DNA from: JANPBY01 sp963851405
GTDB lineage: Bacteria; Actinomycetota; Actinomycetes; DATJPE01
Length of the DNA stretch: 64,000 bases
Assembly: GCA_963851405.1 (NCBI GenBank)
Contig: CAWKPB010000005.1
Coordinates: 124,001-188,000 of the forward strand
Reading direction: 5' to 3'
The notes beneath the pieces were generated by a model that did no database searches, was not told the origin of the DNA, and saw only the letters and a program-made list of their open reading frames with translations. The stretch's first letter is position 1. The number at the start of each line of letters is the position of its first letter. The translations under genes were made by a program, and so were the position numbers. Positions 1-8,207 of the stretch are shown piece by piece.

Positions 1-115
1 GGAACCCGGCGGCCGTGGCCTGCAGGGCAGTGACCGCGTCGTACACGCCGGGCGCCTCGACCGGGGTTGGCTCGGCCAGGAGCTCGCGCAGCCGGTCCGC
101 CTTCGTCAAAGCCAT
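1..115 (-). CDS. Isocitrate lyase/PEP mutase family protein, 5' part only
   Basis: Only the first 38 codons are in the window and the gene runs off the left edge. The N-terminus reads LRELLAEPTPVEAPGVYDAV followed by an AAGF-type motif, which matches the start of isocitrate lyase/PEP mutase superfamily enzymes such as methylisocitrate lyase and oxaloacetate decarboxylase. The start ATG (115-113) overlaps the TGA of the upstream gene (ATGA), so it is the last visible gene of the overlapping catabolic operon. The family cleaves or rearranges C-C or C-P bonds in 2-oxo or 2-hydroxy acids. The substrate cannot be told because the catalytic part is missing. Confidence 0.7.
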   Translation of the reverse strand, partial: MALTKADRLRELLAEPTPVEAPGVYDAVTALQATAAGF

Positions 116-858
116 CAGTGCTCCCGCAGGAGGAGGCCGGCGCCGTCCACCTTGTCCTGGATCCCCAGCGTCCGCATCGTGTGCCACAAGGTGGCGGCGT
201 TGATCGAGAGGACAGGCTTTGCGAGCAATCGCTCGAGGGAGTCAGCGTGTGCGACGAAGGAGAGGTTCGTGCCGACCTGCACGATGGCATCGACGTCGGG
301 GGCGTTCACGGCGTACACGACCTTGGTCAGCTCGGCGCCGTCCACCTGCGCGATGGCCGTGGCGCTGGGGCAGCGCAGTCCGGTGATGGTCGCGACCTCG
401 AAGCCCGCCTCGGTGAAGAAGCGCTCGACCTCCATGTCGGCGACCGGCTGGTACGGGGAGAACACCGCGATACGTCGCGCGCCGAAGGCTTCTAGCGCGG
501 CCCGGCAGGCTGAGGCTCCGGTGGTGACGGCCAAGCCCGACTGTTCTTGGATGCGCTGCTCGAACGCGGCGTTGCCCTCCACCCCGCCCCAAAACGTTTC
601 TGCGCTCATTCCCATCAGCAGATGGTCCGGCTGGCAGGTCATGACCGAGTCGACCGCATCGCGAATCGTCGCGCGCAGTTGGGCGATCAGGGCTTCGAAG
701 TGTCCATCGTCGCCCATGGCTGGGTCAGTGATCAGCATCCGGCCCGCGTGAAAGGTCAGCCCGGGCGGTTTGAGGACCGCGAGGTCGTGTTCGACGACGG
801 TGTTGGTCGACGGCACGATGACCCCGACCTTGGCCCGCCAGCCGACGACGTCGGTCAC
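115..858 (-). CDS. Maleate cis-trans isomerase / arylmalonate decarboxylase family protein
   Basis: This 247-residue protein has the family signature VGVIVPSTNTVVE near the N-terminus and a VQVGTNLSF stretch near the C-terminus, as in the Asp/Glu racemase superfamily branch with maleate isomerase and arylmalonate decarboxylase. The start is GTG, three bases after the CoA-transferase stop. The two places where maleate isomerase carries its catalytic cysteines read GMSAETFWGG and QVGTNL, with no cysteine in either, so this may be a different activity on a related dicarboxylate. Context is an IclR-linked organic acid or aromatic catabolic operon. Family is firm; substrate is unknown. Confidence 0.75.
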   Translation of the reverse strand: MTDVVGWRAKVGVIVPSTNTVVEHDLAVLKPPGLTFHAGRMLITDPAMGDDGHFEALIAQLRATIRDAVDSVMTCQPDHLLMGMSAETFWGGVEGNAAFEQRIQEQSGLAVTTGASACRAALEAFGARRIAVFSPYQPVADMEVERFFTEAGFEVATITGLRCPSATAIAQVDGAELTKVVYAVNAPDVDAIVQVGTNLSFVAHADSLERLLAKPVLSINAATLWHTMRTLGIQDKVDGAGLLLREH

Positions 859-861
859 GGC

Positions 862-2076
862 TCAGACCACCCCGAGCGCGCGTAGTTTGTCGATGTCAGC
901 ATCGGACCGGCCCAGCACTTCGCGAAGGACCTCTTCGGTGTGCTCGCCGAGCTCGGGGCCGGTCCATCGCACCTCCCCGGGGGTATCGGACAACTTCGGG
1001 AACGCGTTCTGCATGGCCAAGCTGCCGAACTGCTTGTGCGCCACGCGGACGATGGCGTCCCGCGCCGCAAAATGCTCGTCCTCCAGCATCTCCTTGGCTC
1101 GGTAGATCGTGCCGTGCGGAACCCCGAACTCGCGCATCAGTTGCCCGACCTCGTCACACGGCAGGGATGCGGTCCAGGCAGCGATCAGCTCGTCCAACTC
1201 GCCCTGGTGCGCTCCGCGCGAGCCGTGGGTGGCGTAGCGCGGGTCGTCCGCAAGGTCGGCCCGTCCCATGGCTTCGGTCAGCCGGCGGAACACGGTGTCC
1301 TGGTTGCCGGCGATCAGGATCTCGAGGCCGTCCGCGGTGGGGTAGACGTTGCTCGGGGCCACGTTGGGCAGGATGGGTCCGGTGCGCTCCCGGATGTAGC
1401 CGGCGGCGTCGTACTCGCTGACCAGGCTCTCCATGACTCCCAGCACGGCCTCGTAGATGGCTGAGTCGACGACCTGCCCGCGCCCCGTACGCGTTCGAGC
1501 GTGCAGGGCCATCAGCGCGCCCATCGCGCCAAAGATGGCCGCGAGCGTGTCACCGATGCTGACCCCGGCGCGAGCGGGCATCCGGTCGGGCTCGCCGATG
1601 ACGTAGCGAAGCCCGCCCATCGCCTCCCCGATCGACCCGTACCCGGCCTGAGGGGCCAATGGGCCGGTCTGACCGAAGCCTGTGACGCGCAGGATCACCA
1701 GCCCTGGGTTGATCTCCCACAGTTGCTCAGGCGCCAGGTTCCACCGTTCGAGTGTTCCCGGTCGAAAGTTCTCGACCAGCAGGTCGCTTGTGGACAGCAA
1801 GTCGCGGGCTAACTGCTGCCCCTCGGCCAGACGCAAGTTCAGAGTCACGGACTTCTTGTTGCGAGCCACGACCGGCCACCACAGGGATTGACCGTGCGGC
1901 TTCTCCTGGCCCCAGTCGCGCATGGGGTCGCCTTGGCCGGGCGGCTCGAGCTTGATGACCTCGGCTCCGTGATCGGCGAAGAGCTGGCCGGCAAACGGGC
2001 CAGCGAGCAGGACGCCCATCTCGATGACCCGCAGGTCGCAGAGCGCGCCCGGGTGAGGCTCGGTCGGGGCGCTCAT
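862..2076 (-). CDS. CaiB/BaiF family CoA transferase
   Basis: The 404-residue length and sequence fit type III CoA transferases: an N-terminal Rossmann part (DLRVIEMGVLLAGPFAG, GAEVIKLEPP), VENFRPGTLERW at about 101-112, and the IGD motif with the expected catalytic Asp near residue 176. These enzymes move CoA between carboxylic acids, here probably to activate or release an operon intermediate. Its ATG overlaps the stop of the aldehyde dehydrogenase gene (ATGA), so the two are likely translationally coupled. Family call is firm; donor and acceptor acids are unknown. Confidence 0.88.
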   Translation of the reverse strand: MSAPTEPHPGALCDLRVIEMGVLLAGPFAGQLFADHGAEVIKLEPPGQGDPMRDWGQEKPHGQSLWWPVVARNKKSVTLNLRLAEGQQLARDLLSTSDLLVENFRPGTLERWNLAPEQLWEINPGLVILRVTGFGQTGPLAPQAGYGSIGEAMGGLRYVIGEPDRMPARAGVSIGDTLAAIFGAMGALMALHARTRTGRGQVVDSAIYEAVLGVMESLVSEYDAAGYIRERTGPILPNVAPSNVYPTADGLEILIAGNQDTVFRRLTEAMGRADLADDPRYATHGSRGAHQGELDELIAAWTASLPCDEVGQLMREFGVPHGTIYRAKEMLEDEHFAARDAIVRVAHKQFGSLAMQNAFPKLSDTPGEVRWTGPELGEHTEEVLREVLGRSDADIDKLRALGVV

Positions 2077-3593
2077 CCGGCGGCCAGCCGAGCGAGGTCT
2101 GCCGCGGAGAGGTTCTCGACCCCCACGACGCGCGGGTTGGTGAAGAACAGCAGCGTCTCGAGGGTGCCTTCTTGGCCCTGTCCCGAGAGCCCCCAGGCCG
2201 GTCGAGGCGCGAACAGGTTCAGGCCCAGCATGGTCGACCCGTTGACCTTGACCCCCCCCGCGCGGACCTGGCGCGCGACCGCCATGCCGCGTTCGACGTC
2301 GCCTGCGAAGACGTAGCCCTCCAGGCCGTACGGCGTGCCGTTGGCGACCGCGATGGCTTCGGCGTCATCTGCGACTCGGTGCACGGCGGCGACCGGTCCG
2401 AAGATTTCGTGCAATGTTTGCGCCGGGTCGACGCCAGTGACCAGGGTGGGGGACAAGAAGTTGCCATCCAACTCGGGAAGCGGCGTCGGTGCGTGGGCCT
2501 TGCCACCCGCGGCCTCCAACTCGGCGATCCGTGCACGCAAGGTGGCCAGGTGTGCGGAATGGACGATCGGACCCATTTGCGACTGCGGATCGAGTGAATC
2601 GCCGAGTCGAAGTCTGGCCAGCCTGGTCAAGACCTCGTCGAGGAGGGCATCGGCAATGCCTTCGGAAACGACCAGTCGGCCTAGCGCCCGGCACCACTGA
2701 CCGTTGAGTTGGGTGAGCAGATCGACCACGCCCTGCGCGGCCTGATCCACGTCCGCGTCGTCCAACACGAGGATGGCGTTGTTGCCCCCGAGCTCGAGCT
2801 GCGCCGGCTTGAAGTCGGCCGCACAGGCAGCGGCGATCGCTCGTCCGCCGCCGAGTCCCCCGGTGAACGACACCGCGCGGATGCGGGGGTCATTGACCAA
2901 GAGCCCTCCGACGTGCGGTCCGCCCTGGACTAGCTGGAAGGTCCCCGCGGGAGCGCCGGCCGCGGTCAACGCGCGGTCGATTCCCTCGCCGAGCACGGTG
3001 GTGCCGTATGGCGCCCATTCGCTGGGCTTGAGGATCGTCGGGCAACCTGCCGCCAGTGAGTTGGCTACCTTGTGCGCCGCCATCGGAGCCGGTGCGTTCC
3101 AGGGGACCAGGGCCAGGGCGGGTCCCCAGGGGAGTTGGTGGATCTCCGCATCGTGCCCCGTCGGCCCGTCCATCGTGCGATGCAGGACGCCAGCTCGCAA
3201 TTGAGCGGCGGCCAACCGGAAGGCGCCCCCATTGATGATGGCGGCGAGCATCCCAGTCGTGCCGATAATGGCGCCGGTGCCCACTGATTCAAGTGCGGCG
3301 ATGGTCATAGCCTGGCGGTCCAGCTCATCAGCCACAGCCTCGAGCACCGTCGCGCGCTCGTCGTCGGGAAGCCCGCGCCAGGCGTTGCCTTGGTGCACTC
3401 GGTCAGCGGCAGCCGCGGCCGCTTCAATGCCAGCGTCCGAGGTCGCCATCTGGTGAGCGATCACGGCCCCCGTATTGGGGTTCTCGAGTGCGACGTCGAG
3501 CCCGATCTGGGGTTCCCCCCAGGAACCGTCAACCAGATCGCTGGGCGGGGGGATCTCGATCAACGTGGACGGCGCCACCGGGCCTTGGTTCAC
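2073..3593 (-). CDS. Aldehyde dehydrogenase family protein
   Basis: NAD(P)-dependent aldehyde or semialdehyde oxidation is expected. With a GTG start at 3593-3591, which overlaps the acyl-CoA dehydrogenase TGA (GTGA), the protein has 506 residues. It carries the ALDH residues in order: Asn166 in VPWN, Glu267 in LELGG and Cys301 in NGQWC. The open frame continues upstream into the neighbouring gene, but that extension has no ALDH similarity, so the overlap start is preferred. It sits third in the operon, downstream of the acyl-CoA dehydrogenase-fold gene. The start of the mature domain, DLVDGSW at about 20, supports the choice. Confidence 0.87.
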   Translation of the reverse strand: MNQGPVAPSTLIEIPPPSDLVDGSWGEPQIGLDVALENPNTGAVIAHQMATSDAGIEAAAAAADRVHQGNAWRGLPDDERATVLEAVADELDRQAMTIAALESVGTGAIIGTTGMLAAIINGGAFRLAAAQLRAGVLHRTMDGPTGHDAEIHQLPWGPALALVPWNAPAPMAAHKVANSLAAGCPTILKPSEWAPYGTTVLGEGIDRALTAAGAPAGTFQLVQGGPHVGGLLVNDPRIRAVSFTGGLGGGRAIAAACAADFKPAQLELGGNNAILVLDDADVDQAAQGVVDLLTQLNGQWCRALGRLVVSEGIADALLDEVLTRLARLRLGDSLDPQSQMGPIVHSAHLATLRARIAELEAAGGKAHAPTPLPELDGNFLSPTLVTGVDPAQTLHEIFGPVAAVHRVADDAEAIAVANGTPYGLEGYVFAGDVERGMAVARQVRAGGVKVNGSTMLGLNLFAPRPAWGLSGQGQEGTLETLLFFTNPRVVGVENLSAADLARLAAG

Positions 3594-4879
3594 GAGCTGG
3601 GCTTCGCCTTCTCGAGCGTGGCCAAGCCGGCCCAGCCCTCGTTCTCCACCACCATCTTGGCGAGATCGAGTTGCCCACGTTCGGCCGGGAACGCTTGGAC
3701 CAGGCCCATGGCCGAGTCGCGCATCGCGCGGCCGATCTCGTTGTCCATCAGTGCTCCAGATGTGCCACACATCTTCAGCGCCAACGTCACCGTCTCGAAC
3801 GACCGCTCGCAGATGGCGCCCTTTGACATGCGCCAGGTCTTCACGACCTCGGGCTTGGGGAGCACCGGAGGCTCGCTGGACTCGAGGAGCAATTGGCGCC
3901 GGGCCCAGAGGTGGGCCTCTTCGAGCAGGGTCTCTCCCTGGCCGATGAGGACCTGATGCATCGGGCTGGAGGCGATCGGTGCGCCGGTGTCTGCGAACTT
4001 CTGGCCCATGGTGCGTCCCAGCGCGTACTCGTAGGCACCGCGCGCGATCCCGACGTAGATGGTCGCGATGGCCACCTGATTGCCTACCCAAGACCCCCGC
4101 GAAACCTGGGTCGCCCTGCTGAATCCGCCCGGAACCGTGAGGGCATCCTCCGCGGGCACGAAGGCGTTCTCCAAGACGATCCCGTGGTTGCCCGAGGCTC
4201 GCATGCCCAGTCCGTTCCAGAACTGGCGGGCGCGCACGCCTTCGCTCTTCCGATCGACCAGGAACAGCGCCAGGCTCTCCATGCCTTCCAGGTCCGCGAG
4301 TCGCGCTGTCACGAGGTAGTAGTCAGCCGACCCGGTCAAGCAACCAAACGACTTCGTCCCGTTGAGCAGCCAGCCGCCCTCGGTCGGCGTGGCCTCCGTT
4401 TGGATGAGCACATTGGCGTTGCTCGCCTTGACCGCCTCAGAGGCGAAGTTGCCGATCCAACGGCCGTCCCGGCCCATCAGGGTCAGGACCTTCTCGGCGA
4501 AGGCGCGGACGACGGGCTCCTCCTCCGGGGTGTACAGCCCCGCCTCGAGGGCCGCCAGCGGCAACAAGCCCCGCGAGGAGGATGAGCAATGGAAGAAGTA
4601 GGCCAGGGCGGTCGATCCGCAGGCCGTACCCAGGGCGTAGGTGGTCGCCGCGAGGTCGCGGAGGGTCCCTCCCATACCGCCGTACTGCTCGGGTACGACG
4701 AGTCCGAGCAACCCGCTCTCGCTGAACAGTTTGAGGTGGTGCTCCGGGAACTCGGCCTGCGCGTCGCCTTCGGCGGCGGCGTCCCTCACGGCCGGGAGGA
4801 TCTCCTCGACGACGGCGGCGCGACGGCGCTCGTCGTCGGTCATGGATTCGAGCAAACGCTCCGCGGTGAGTGTGGTCAT
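3590..4879 (-). CDS. Acyl-CoA dehydrogenase-fold flavoprotein
   Basis: This 429-residue protein is a typical full-length acyl-CoA dehydrogenase-fold flavoenzyme, with VVPEQYGGMGGTL near residue 61, GTKSFGCLTGSADYYLV in the middle beta domain and the C-terminal helical domain. The fold covers true dehydrogenases and group D flavin monooxygenases. Because the gene upstream encodes a flavin reductase domain, a two-component monooxygenase is a real alternative. The ATG overlaps the upstream stop (ATGA). The assignment to fold is strong; dehydrogenase versus monooxygenase is open. Confidence 0.85.
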   Translation of the reverse strand: MTTLTAERLLESMTDDERRRAAVVEEILPAVRDAAAEGDAQAEFPEHHLKLFSESGLLGLVVPEQYGGMGGTLRDLAATTYALGTACGSTALAYFFHCSSSSRGLLPLAALEAGLYTPEEEPVVRAFAEKVLTLMGRDGRWIGNFASEAVKASNANVLIQTEATPTEGGWLLNGTKSFGCLTGSADYYLVTARLADLEGMESLALFLVDRKSEGVRARQFWNGLGMRASGNHGIVLENAFVPAEDALTVPGGFSRATQVSRGSWVGNQVAIATIYVGIARGAYEYALGRTMGQKFADTGAPIASSPMHQVLIGQGETLLEEAHLWARRQLLLESSEPPVLPKPEVVKTWRMSKGAICERSFETVTLALKMCGTSGALMDNEIGRAMRDSAMGLVQAFPAERGQLDLAKMVVENEGWAGLATLEKAKPSS

Positions 4880-6258
4880 GCGTGGCCTCCAGCAGTGGGC
4901 GTGGTGGTGCGAACGGTCAGATCGGTGACGTCGTCGGCCAGGGAACCGGGTAGGGCGGTAGGTAGATCCAATTGGTAGGTGCGTCCTGGCAGCCGCTCGC
5001 CCAGGCGTGCCTCGAGCGCGCGGGCTGCCTCGACCACGGCGGCTCGATCGGCCGTCGAGGCGATCTCGAGTGACTCGACGAGGTGCAAGAGGTCTTCAAG
5101 CGCGACTCGGCCATCCGCCCCGCCGAGTGTCGCCTCGAATCGGCGGACACCGCTCTTCATGGCCGTCAGCGCGTTCGCTAGCCCGAGACCAGCTTGGTCG
5201 CCGAGGGACATGCCGACCGGAATCGGCTTGGCGCGAGTGACGGCCTCTTGGAGTAGTTCCCGAACCGAGAGCGGGGTCGCTGATCCGCTCGCGTCGTCAA
5301 GGGTGATCTCATCCGGACCGAGCTCCACGACGTGGTCGATGAAGGCTGCGACGCGCTCGGCGGTGGAATGCCCCACGGCTGCAAAGGCGTCGGCGATGGT
5401 CACGCCGACGCTCAACCCGCTAGCCCGGGCCGCCTCGATGAGTGGTGCCAGCGCGTCGAGCGAACCCGGGCCGCCTGACTGTGCCGTGGGGAGCACCTCG
5501 AGGTCCAGATGTCCGGCGCCGAGCTCGATCGCGTCCTCAATGTGTGGCAGAGCCGATCCGCGGACCGAGGCAGTCGCCGGGTCCGGGCGGGTCGGGCCGC
5601 AGGCCTCCCGGTGGTCGCTGGTGAGCGGACCGTTGGTCAGGTCGGCGAGGCGAACTCGCACACCGGCATCGCGCACGGCACCGACAAGCATGGCCACCTC
5701 CGCGGGCACGACGGATCGGTCGAGCATCGTGGCGACCAAGCCTGTGTCGTCGCCGTGGGCGTCGTCGGGGAGCAGATCAGCGAACTGCCCCCACGCCCGG
5801 GAGTGAAACAGCAGGGGAGCCGTCACTCGCGGGGTCGCCGCCTCGACGACCTCGCCGACGAAGATGGTGTGGTCGCCTCCGTCGTAGGCGTGCCGTACGC
5901 GACAGTCCAGCCAGCCGAGCGCGTCGGCGAGCACCGGCGCCCCGGTCGTGGCCGATCGGGCGGCCAAGCCCTCGAACCGGTCCGTCACCTCGGGTCGTTG
6001 GCCGGCGAAGAGCATGCCGAGCGGAGCCTGGTCTTTGGCGAGGATGTTCACGGCGAAGACCCCGCTGCCTTCGATCAGGCCATGCGTCCACAGGGCCTTG
6101 GCCAGACACACCGAGACCAGTGGCGGGTCGAGGCTCACACTGCTGAACGACGAGGCGGTCATTCCATGCCAGCGGCCATCGACCAGCGTGGTCACGACCG
6201 TGACGCCGCTGGGCCATTGCCCGAGCACGTTGCGGAATGTGGCGGCGTCGACGCCCAC
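4876..6258 (-). CDS. Flavin reductase domain fused to a degenerate HMG-CoA lyase-like domain
   Basis: The first ~160 residues are a flavin reductase/FMN-binding split barrel (FRNVLGQWPSGVTVVTT, GMTASSFSSVSLDPPLVSVCL, FAVNILA). Residues ~175-430 resemble DRE-TIM metallolyases such as HMG-CoA lyase (DEITLDDASGSATP, GLANALTAMKSGVRRFEATLGG). The lyase part lacks the RDG motif, the metal-binding HxH (VGMSLGDQAG stands there) and the Cys-containing glycine loop, so it is probably not an active lyase. The GTG start at 6258 has a GGGAGG ribosome site seven bases upstream; a longer frame to 6327 lies over the promoter region. First gene of the operon, divergent from iclR. Confidence 0.75.
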   Translation of the reverse strand: MGVDAATFRNVLGQWPSGVTVVTTLVDGRWHGMTASSFSSVSLDPPLVSVCLAKALWTHGLIEGSGVFAVNILAKDQAPLGMLFAGQRPEVTDRFEGLAARSATTGAPVLADALGWLDCRVRHAYDGGDHTIFVGEVVEAATPRVTAPLLFHSRAWGQFADLLPDDAHGDDTGLVATMLDRSVVPAEVAMLVGAVRDAGVRVRLADLTNGPLTSDHREACGPTRPDPATASVRGSALPHIEDAIELGAGHLDLEVLPTAQSGGPGSLDALAPLIEAARASGLSVGVTIADAFAAVGHSTAERVAAFIDHVVELGPDEITLDDASGSATPLSVRELLQEAVTRAKPIPVGMSLGDQAGLGLANALTAMKSGVRRFEATLGGADGRVALEDLLHLVESLEIASTADRAAVVEAARALEARLGERLPGRTYQLDLPTALPGSLADDVTDLTVRTTTPTAGGHA

Positions 6259-6351
6259 CGGTCGACCTCCCGTGAGTGTTTCATTCAGCGGAACGCTGTT
6301 ACGGAAAACGTAAGACCAACGCGCCATCGTGTCAACGCCCGCGTGGCGGCG

Positions 6352-6366
6352 TTCCACAAGGTGGAA
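6352..6366. promoter_or_regulatory. Candidate IclR operator in divergent promoter region
   Basis: A perfect 15-base palindrome, TTCCAC-AAG-GTGGAA, lies between the divergent iclR gene and the catabolic operon. IclR regulators commonly bind 15-base dyads of this shape. A nearby pair of CGGAA direct repeats (about 6288-6306) may be a second site. Binding is inferred, not shown. Confidence 0.5.
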
Positions 6367-6442
6367 TAGCCGCGAGGTCCACCCTATGATCCGGCTCATG
6401 ATCTCGGCCGAGGATCGGCCTGGACCACATACAGGAGTAACC

Positions 6443-7237
6443 ATGGCCGAGGCGACCAAACTGCCCGCTGAGGGCGGCAGTCAGTCCATTGCTGCCGTTG
6501 AGCGCGCGATCGATGTCCTGTTGCTCTTCGGCCGTAGCTCGAGAGCCGATCTCGGGGTCACCGAGATCTCCGGAGAACTGGGGTTGTCCAAGGCTGCCGT
6601 CCACCGCATCCTCACCTCCTTGCGCAGTCGCGACCTCATCGCCGTCAACCCGGTGAGCCGGCGGTACTCCCTGGGGCCTGCGGCGCTCGGGCTCGGTCGC
6701 GCCTATCTGGCGCGCATCGACGTGCGGTCCATGGCATCCCCGGAGTTGGCGTGGTTGTCCAGCGAGTCGCAAGAGACAGCGACCTTGTCGATCCGCAATG
6801 GCGACAGCCGGATGTATGTCGACCAGGTCGTGCCCGACCGCGAGGTCCGTATGGAGGTGGCCGTGGGGTTGCCGTATCCGCTGCACGCGGGGGCCTCGTC
6901 GAAGGCGTTCTTGGCCAACTTGTCCAATGACGAAATCAACTCCTACATCGAGCGGAATCGACTGGCTGCCATGACGGATCAGACGATCACCGATGACGAC
7001 CGCCTTCGGCGCGAGTTGGCCACCATCCACAAGCGTGGATACGCAACGTCAGCCGGAGAACGGATGGCGGGCGCCGCCTCGGTCGCCGCCCCGGTCTTTG
7101 ATCACGAGGGCCGCCCGGTCGCCGTGATCTCGGTGAGTGGTCCTATGGAGCGCTTCAAGGGTGAGATGACTGATTGCACGGCCCTCTTGCTCGAAGCCAC
7201 GGGGCGGCTCTCCGCTCGAATGGGCCACGTGGCCTAA
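6443..7237 (+). CDS. IclR family transcriptional regulator
   Basis: The 264-residue protein has an N-terminal winged helix-turn-helix (VTEISGELGLSKAAVHRILTSLRSRDLI at about 32-60) and a C-terminal effector-binding domain (YPLHAGASSKAFLA, GYATSAGERMAGAASVAAPVFD). It is of normal family length. The ATG at 6443 has an AGGAG ribosome site five bases upstream, so the longer upstream frame is not used. It faces away from the catabolic operon starting at 6258 and probably controls that operon and itself through the palindrome between them. The inducer is unknown. Confidence 0.9.
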   Translation: MAEATKLPAEGGSQSIAAVERAIDVLLLFGRSSRADLGVTEISGELGLSKAAVHRILTSLRSRDLIAVNPVSRRYSLGPAALGLGRAYLARIDVRSMASPELAWLSSESQETATLSIRNGDSRMYVDQVVPDREVRMEVAVGLPYPLHAGASSKAFLANLSNDEINSYIERNRLAAMTDQTITDDDRLRRELATIHKRGYATSAGERMAGAASVAAPVFDHEGRPVAVISVSGPMERFKGEMTDCTALLLEATGRLSARMGHVA

Positions 7238-7262
7238 TTCCCAGTCAGTCCGGACGTGGGCG

Positions 7263-8207
7263 TCAGCCGAAGCGGCCGGAGATGTAGTCCTCAGTGCGCT
7301 GGTCGGCCGGATTCGTGAAGATCCGACTCGTCAGATCGCTCTCTACGAGGCGGCCGTGCCGCACGCCGTCGCTATCGACCTCAGCGGTGAAGAAGGACGT
7401 ACGGTCTGAGACTCGCGCAGCCTGCTGCATGTTGTGAGTCACGATGATGATCGTGAACTCCTTGGCCAGTTGCTGCATCAGGTCTTCGATCTTGGCCGTG
7501 GCGAGCGGGTCCAGTGATGCGCAGGGCTCGTCCATCAAGATCACGTCTGGGCGGACCGCGATACACCGCGCGATGCACAACCGCTGCTGCTGACCGCCGG
7601 ACAGCGCCAGTGCGCTCTTGCTCAGCTGATCCTTGACCTCGTCCCAGAGGGCCGCTTCCTCCAGAGCCGACTGTACGAGGTCGTCCATGTTGTCGACCTT
7701 CATCTTGTTGACCCGTGGGCCGTACGCGATGTTGTCGTAGATGGACTTGGGGAACGGGTTCGGCTTCTGGAACACCATGCCGACCCGACGCCTGACCTCG
7801 ATCGGGTCCACCTCGGGCCCGTAAAGATCCTGGTTGTGGTAGGTGATGAGGCCCTCGACCCGGGCCCCTGGGACCAGGTCGTTCGTCCGGTTGAAGCACC
7901 GCAGAACGGTGCTCTTGCCGCAGCCGGAGGGACCGATCATCGCGCTGATCTGGTTCGCCCCGAACGTGAGGTTGACGTCCCGCACGGCGTCGAAGTCGCC
8001 GTAGAACACGTGGAGGTCTCGTGTCTCGATGATCGAGGTGAAGGAGGCCAGACGCTCGGCGTGCTCGTCGGACAACGCGGGTCGGCGACCGGGCAGCGCA
8101 CTGTCACCAGTGCTGGCCGGTGTTGCGGACGAATCAGTCATGGGTCCAACCAGTTCGGTGACGGGGGCTGTGTTGCCTTCGCTCATGATGATGGATTCCT
8201 TGGTCAC
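7263..8207 (-). CDS. pstB: Phosphate ABC transporter ATP-binding protein PstB
   Basis: ATPase of the high-affinity phosphate importer. It shows Walker A GPSGCGKST (about 92-99), signature LSGGQQQRL and Walker B VILMDEP, followed by a switch His region VTHNMQQAARVSD. The protein is 314 residues, about 55 longer at the N-terminus than usual PstB because of a Ser/Thr/Pro-rich leader. The GTG start at 8207 overlaps the pstA stop (GTGA); an internal ATG at 8186 after AAGGA is an alternative that removes seven residues. Last gene of pstSCAB. Confidence 0.95.
   Translation of the reverse strand: MTKESIIMSEGNTAPVTELVGPMTDSSATPASTGDSALPGRRPALSDEHAERLASFTSIIETRDLHVFYGDFDAVRDVNLTFGANQISAMIGPSGCGKSTVLRCFNRTNDLVPGARVEGLITYHNQDLYGPEVDPIEVRRRVGMVFQKPNPFPKSIYDNIAYGPRVNKMKVDNMDDLVQSALEEAALWDEVKDQLSKSALALSGGQQQRLCIARCIAVRPDVILMDEPCASLDPLATAKIEDLMQQLAKEFTIIIVTHNMQQAARVSDRTSFFTAEVDSDGVRHGRLVESDLTSRIFTNPADQRTEDYISGRFG

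Noticed and set aside
3594..4091. Extension of the aldehyde dehydrogenase to 672 residues
   Set aside because: It overlaps the acyl-CoA dehydrogenase gene in another frame and adds no ALDH sequence; GTG 3593 overlaps the upstream stop.
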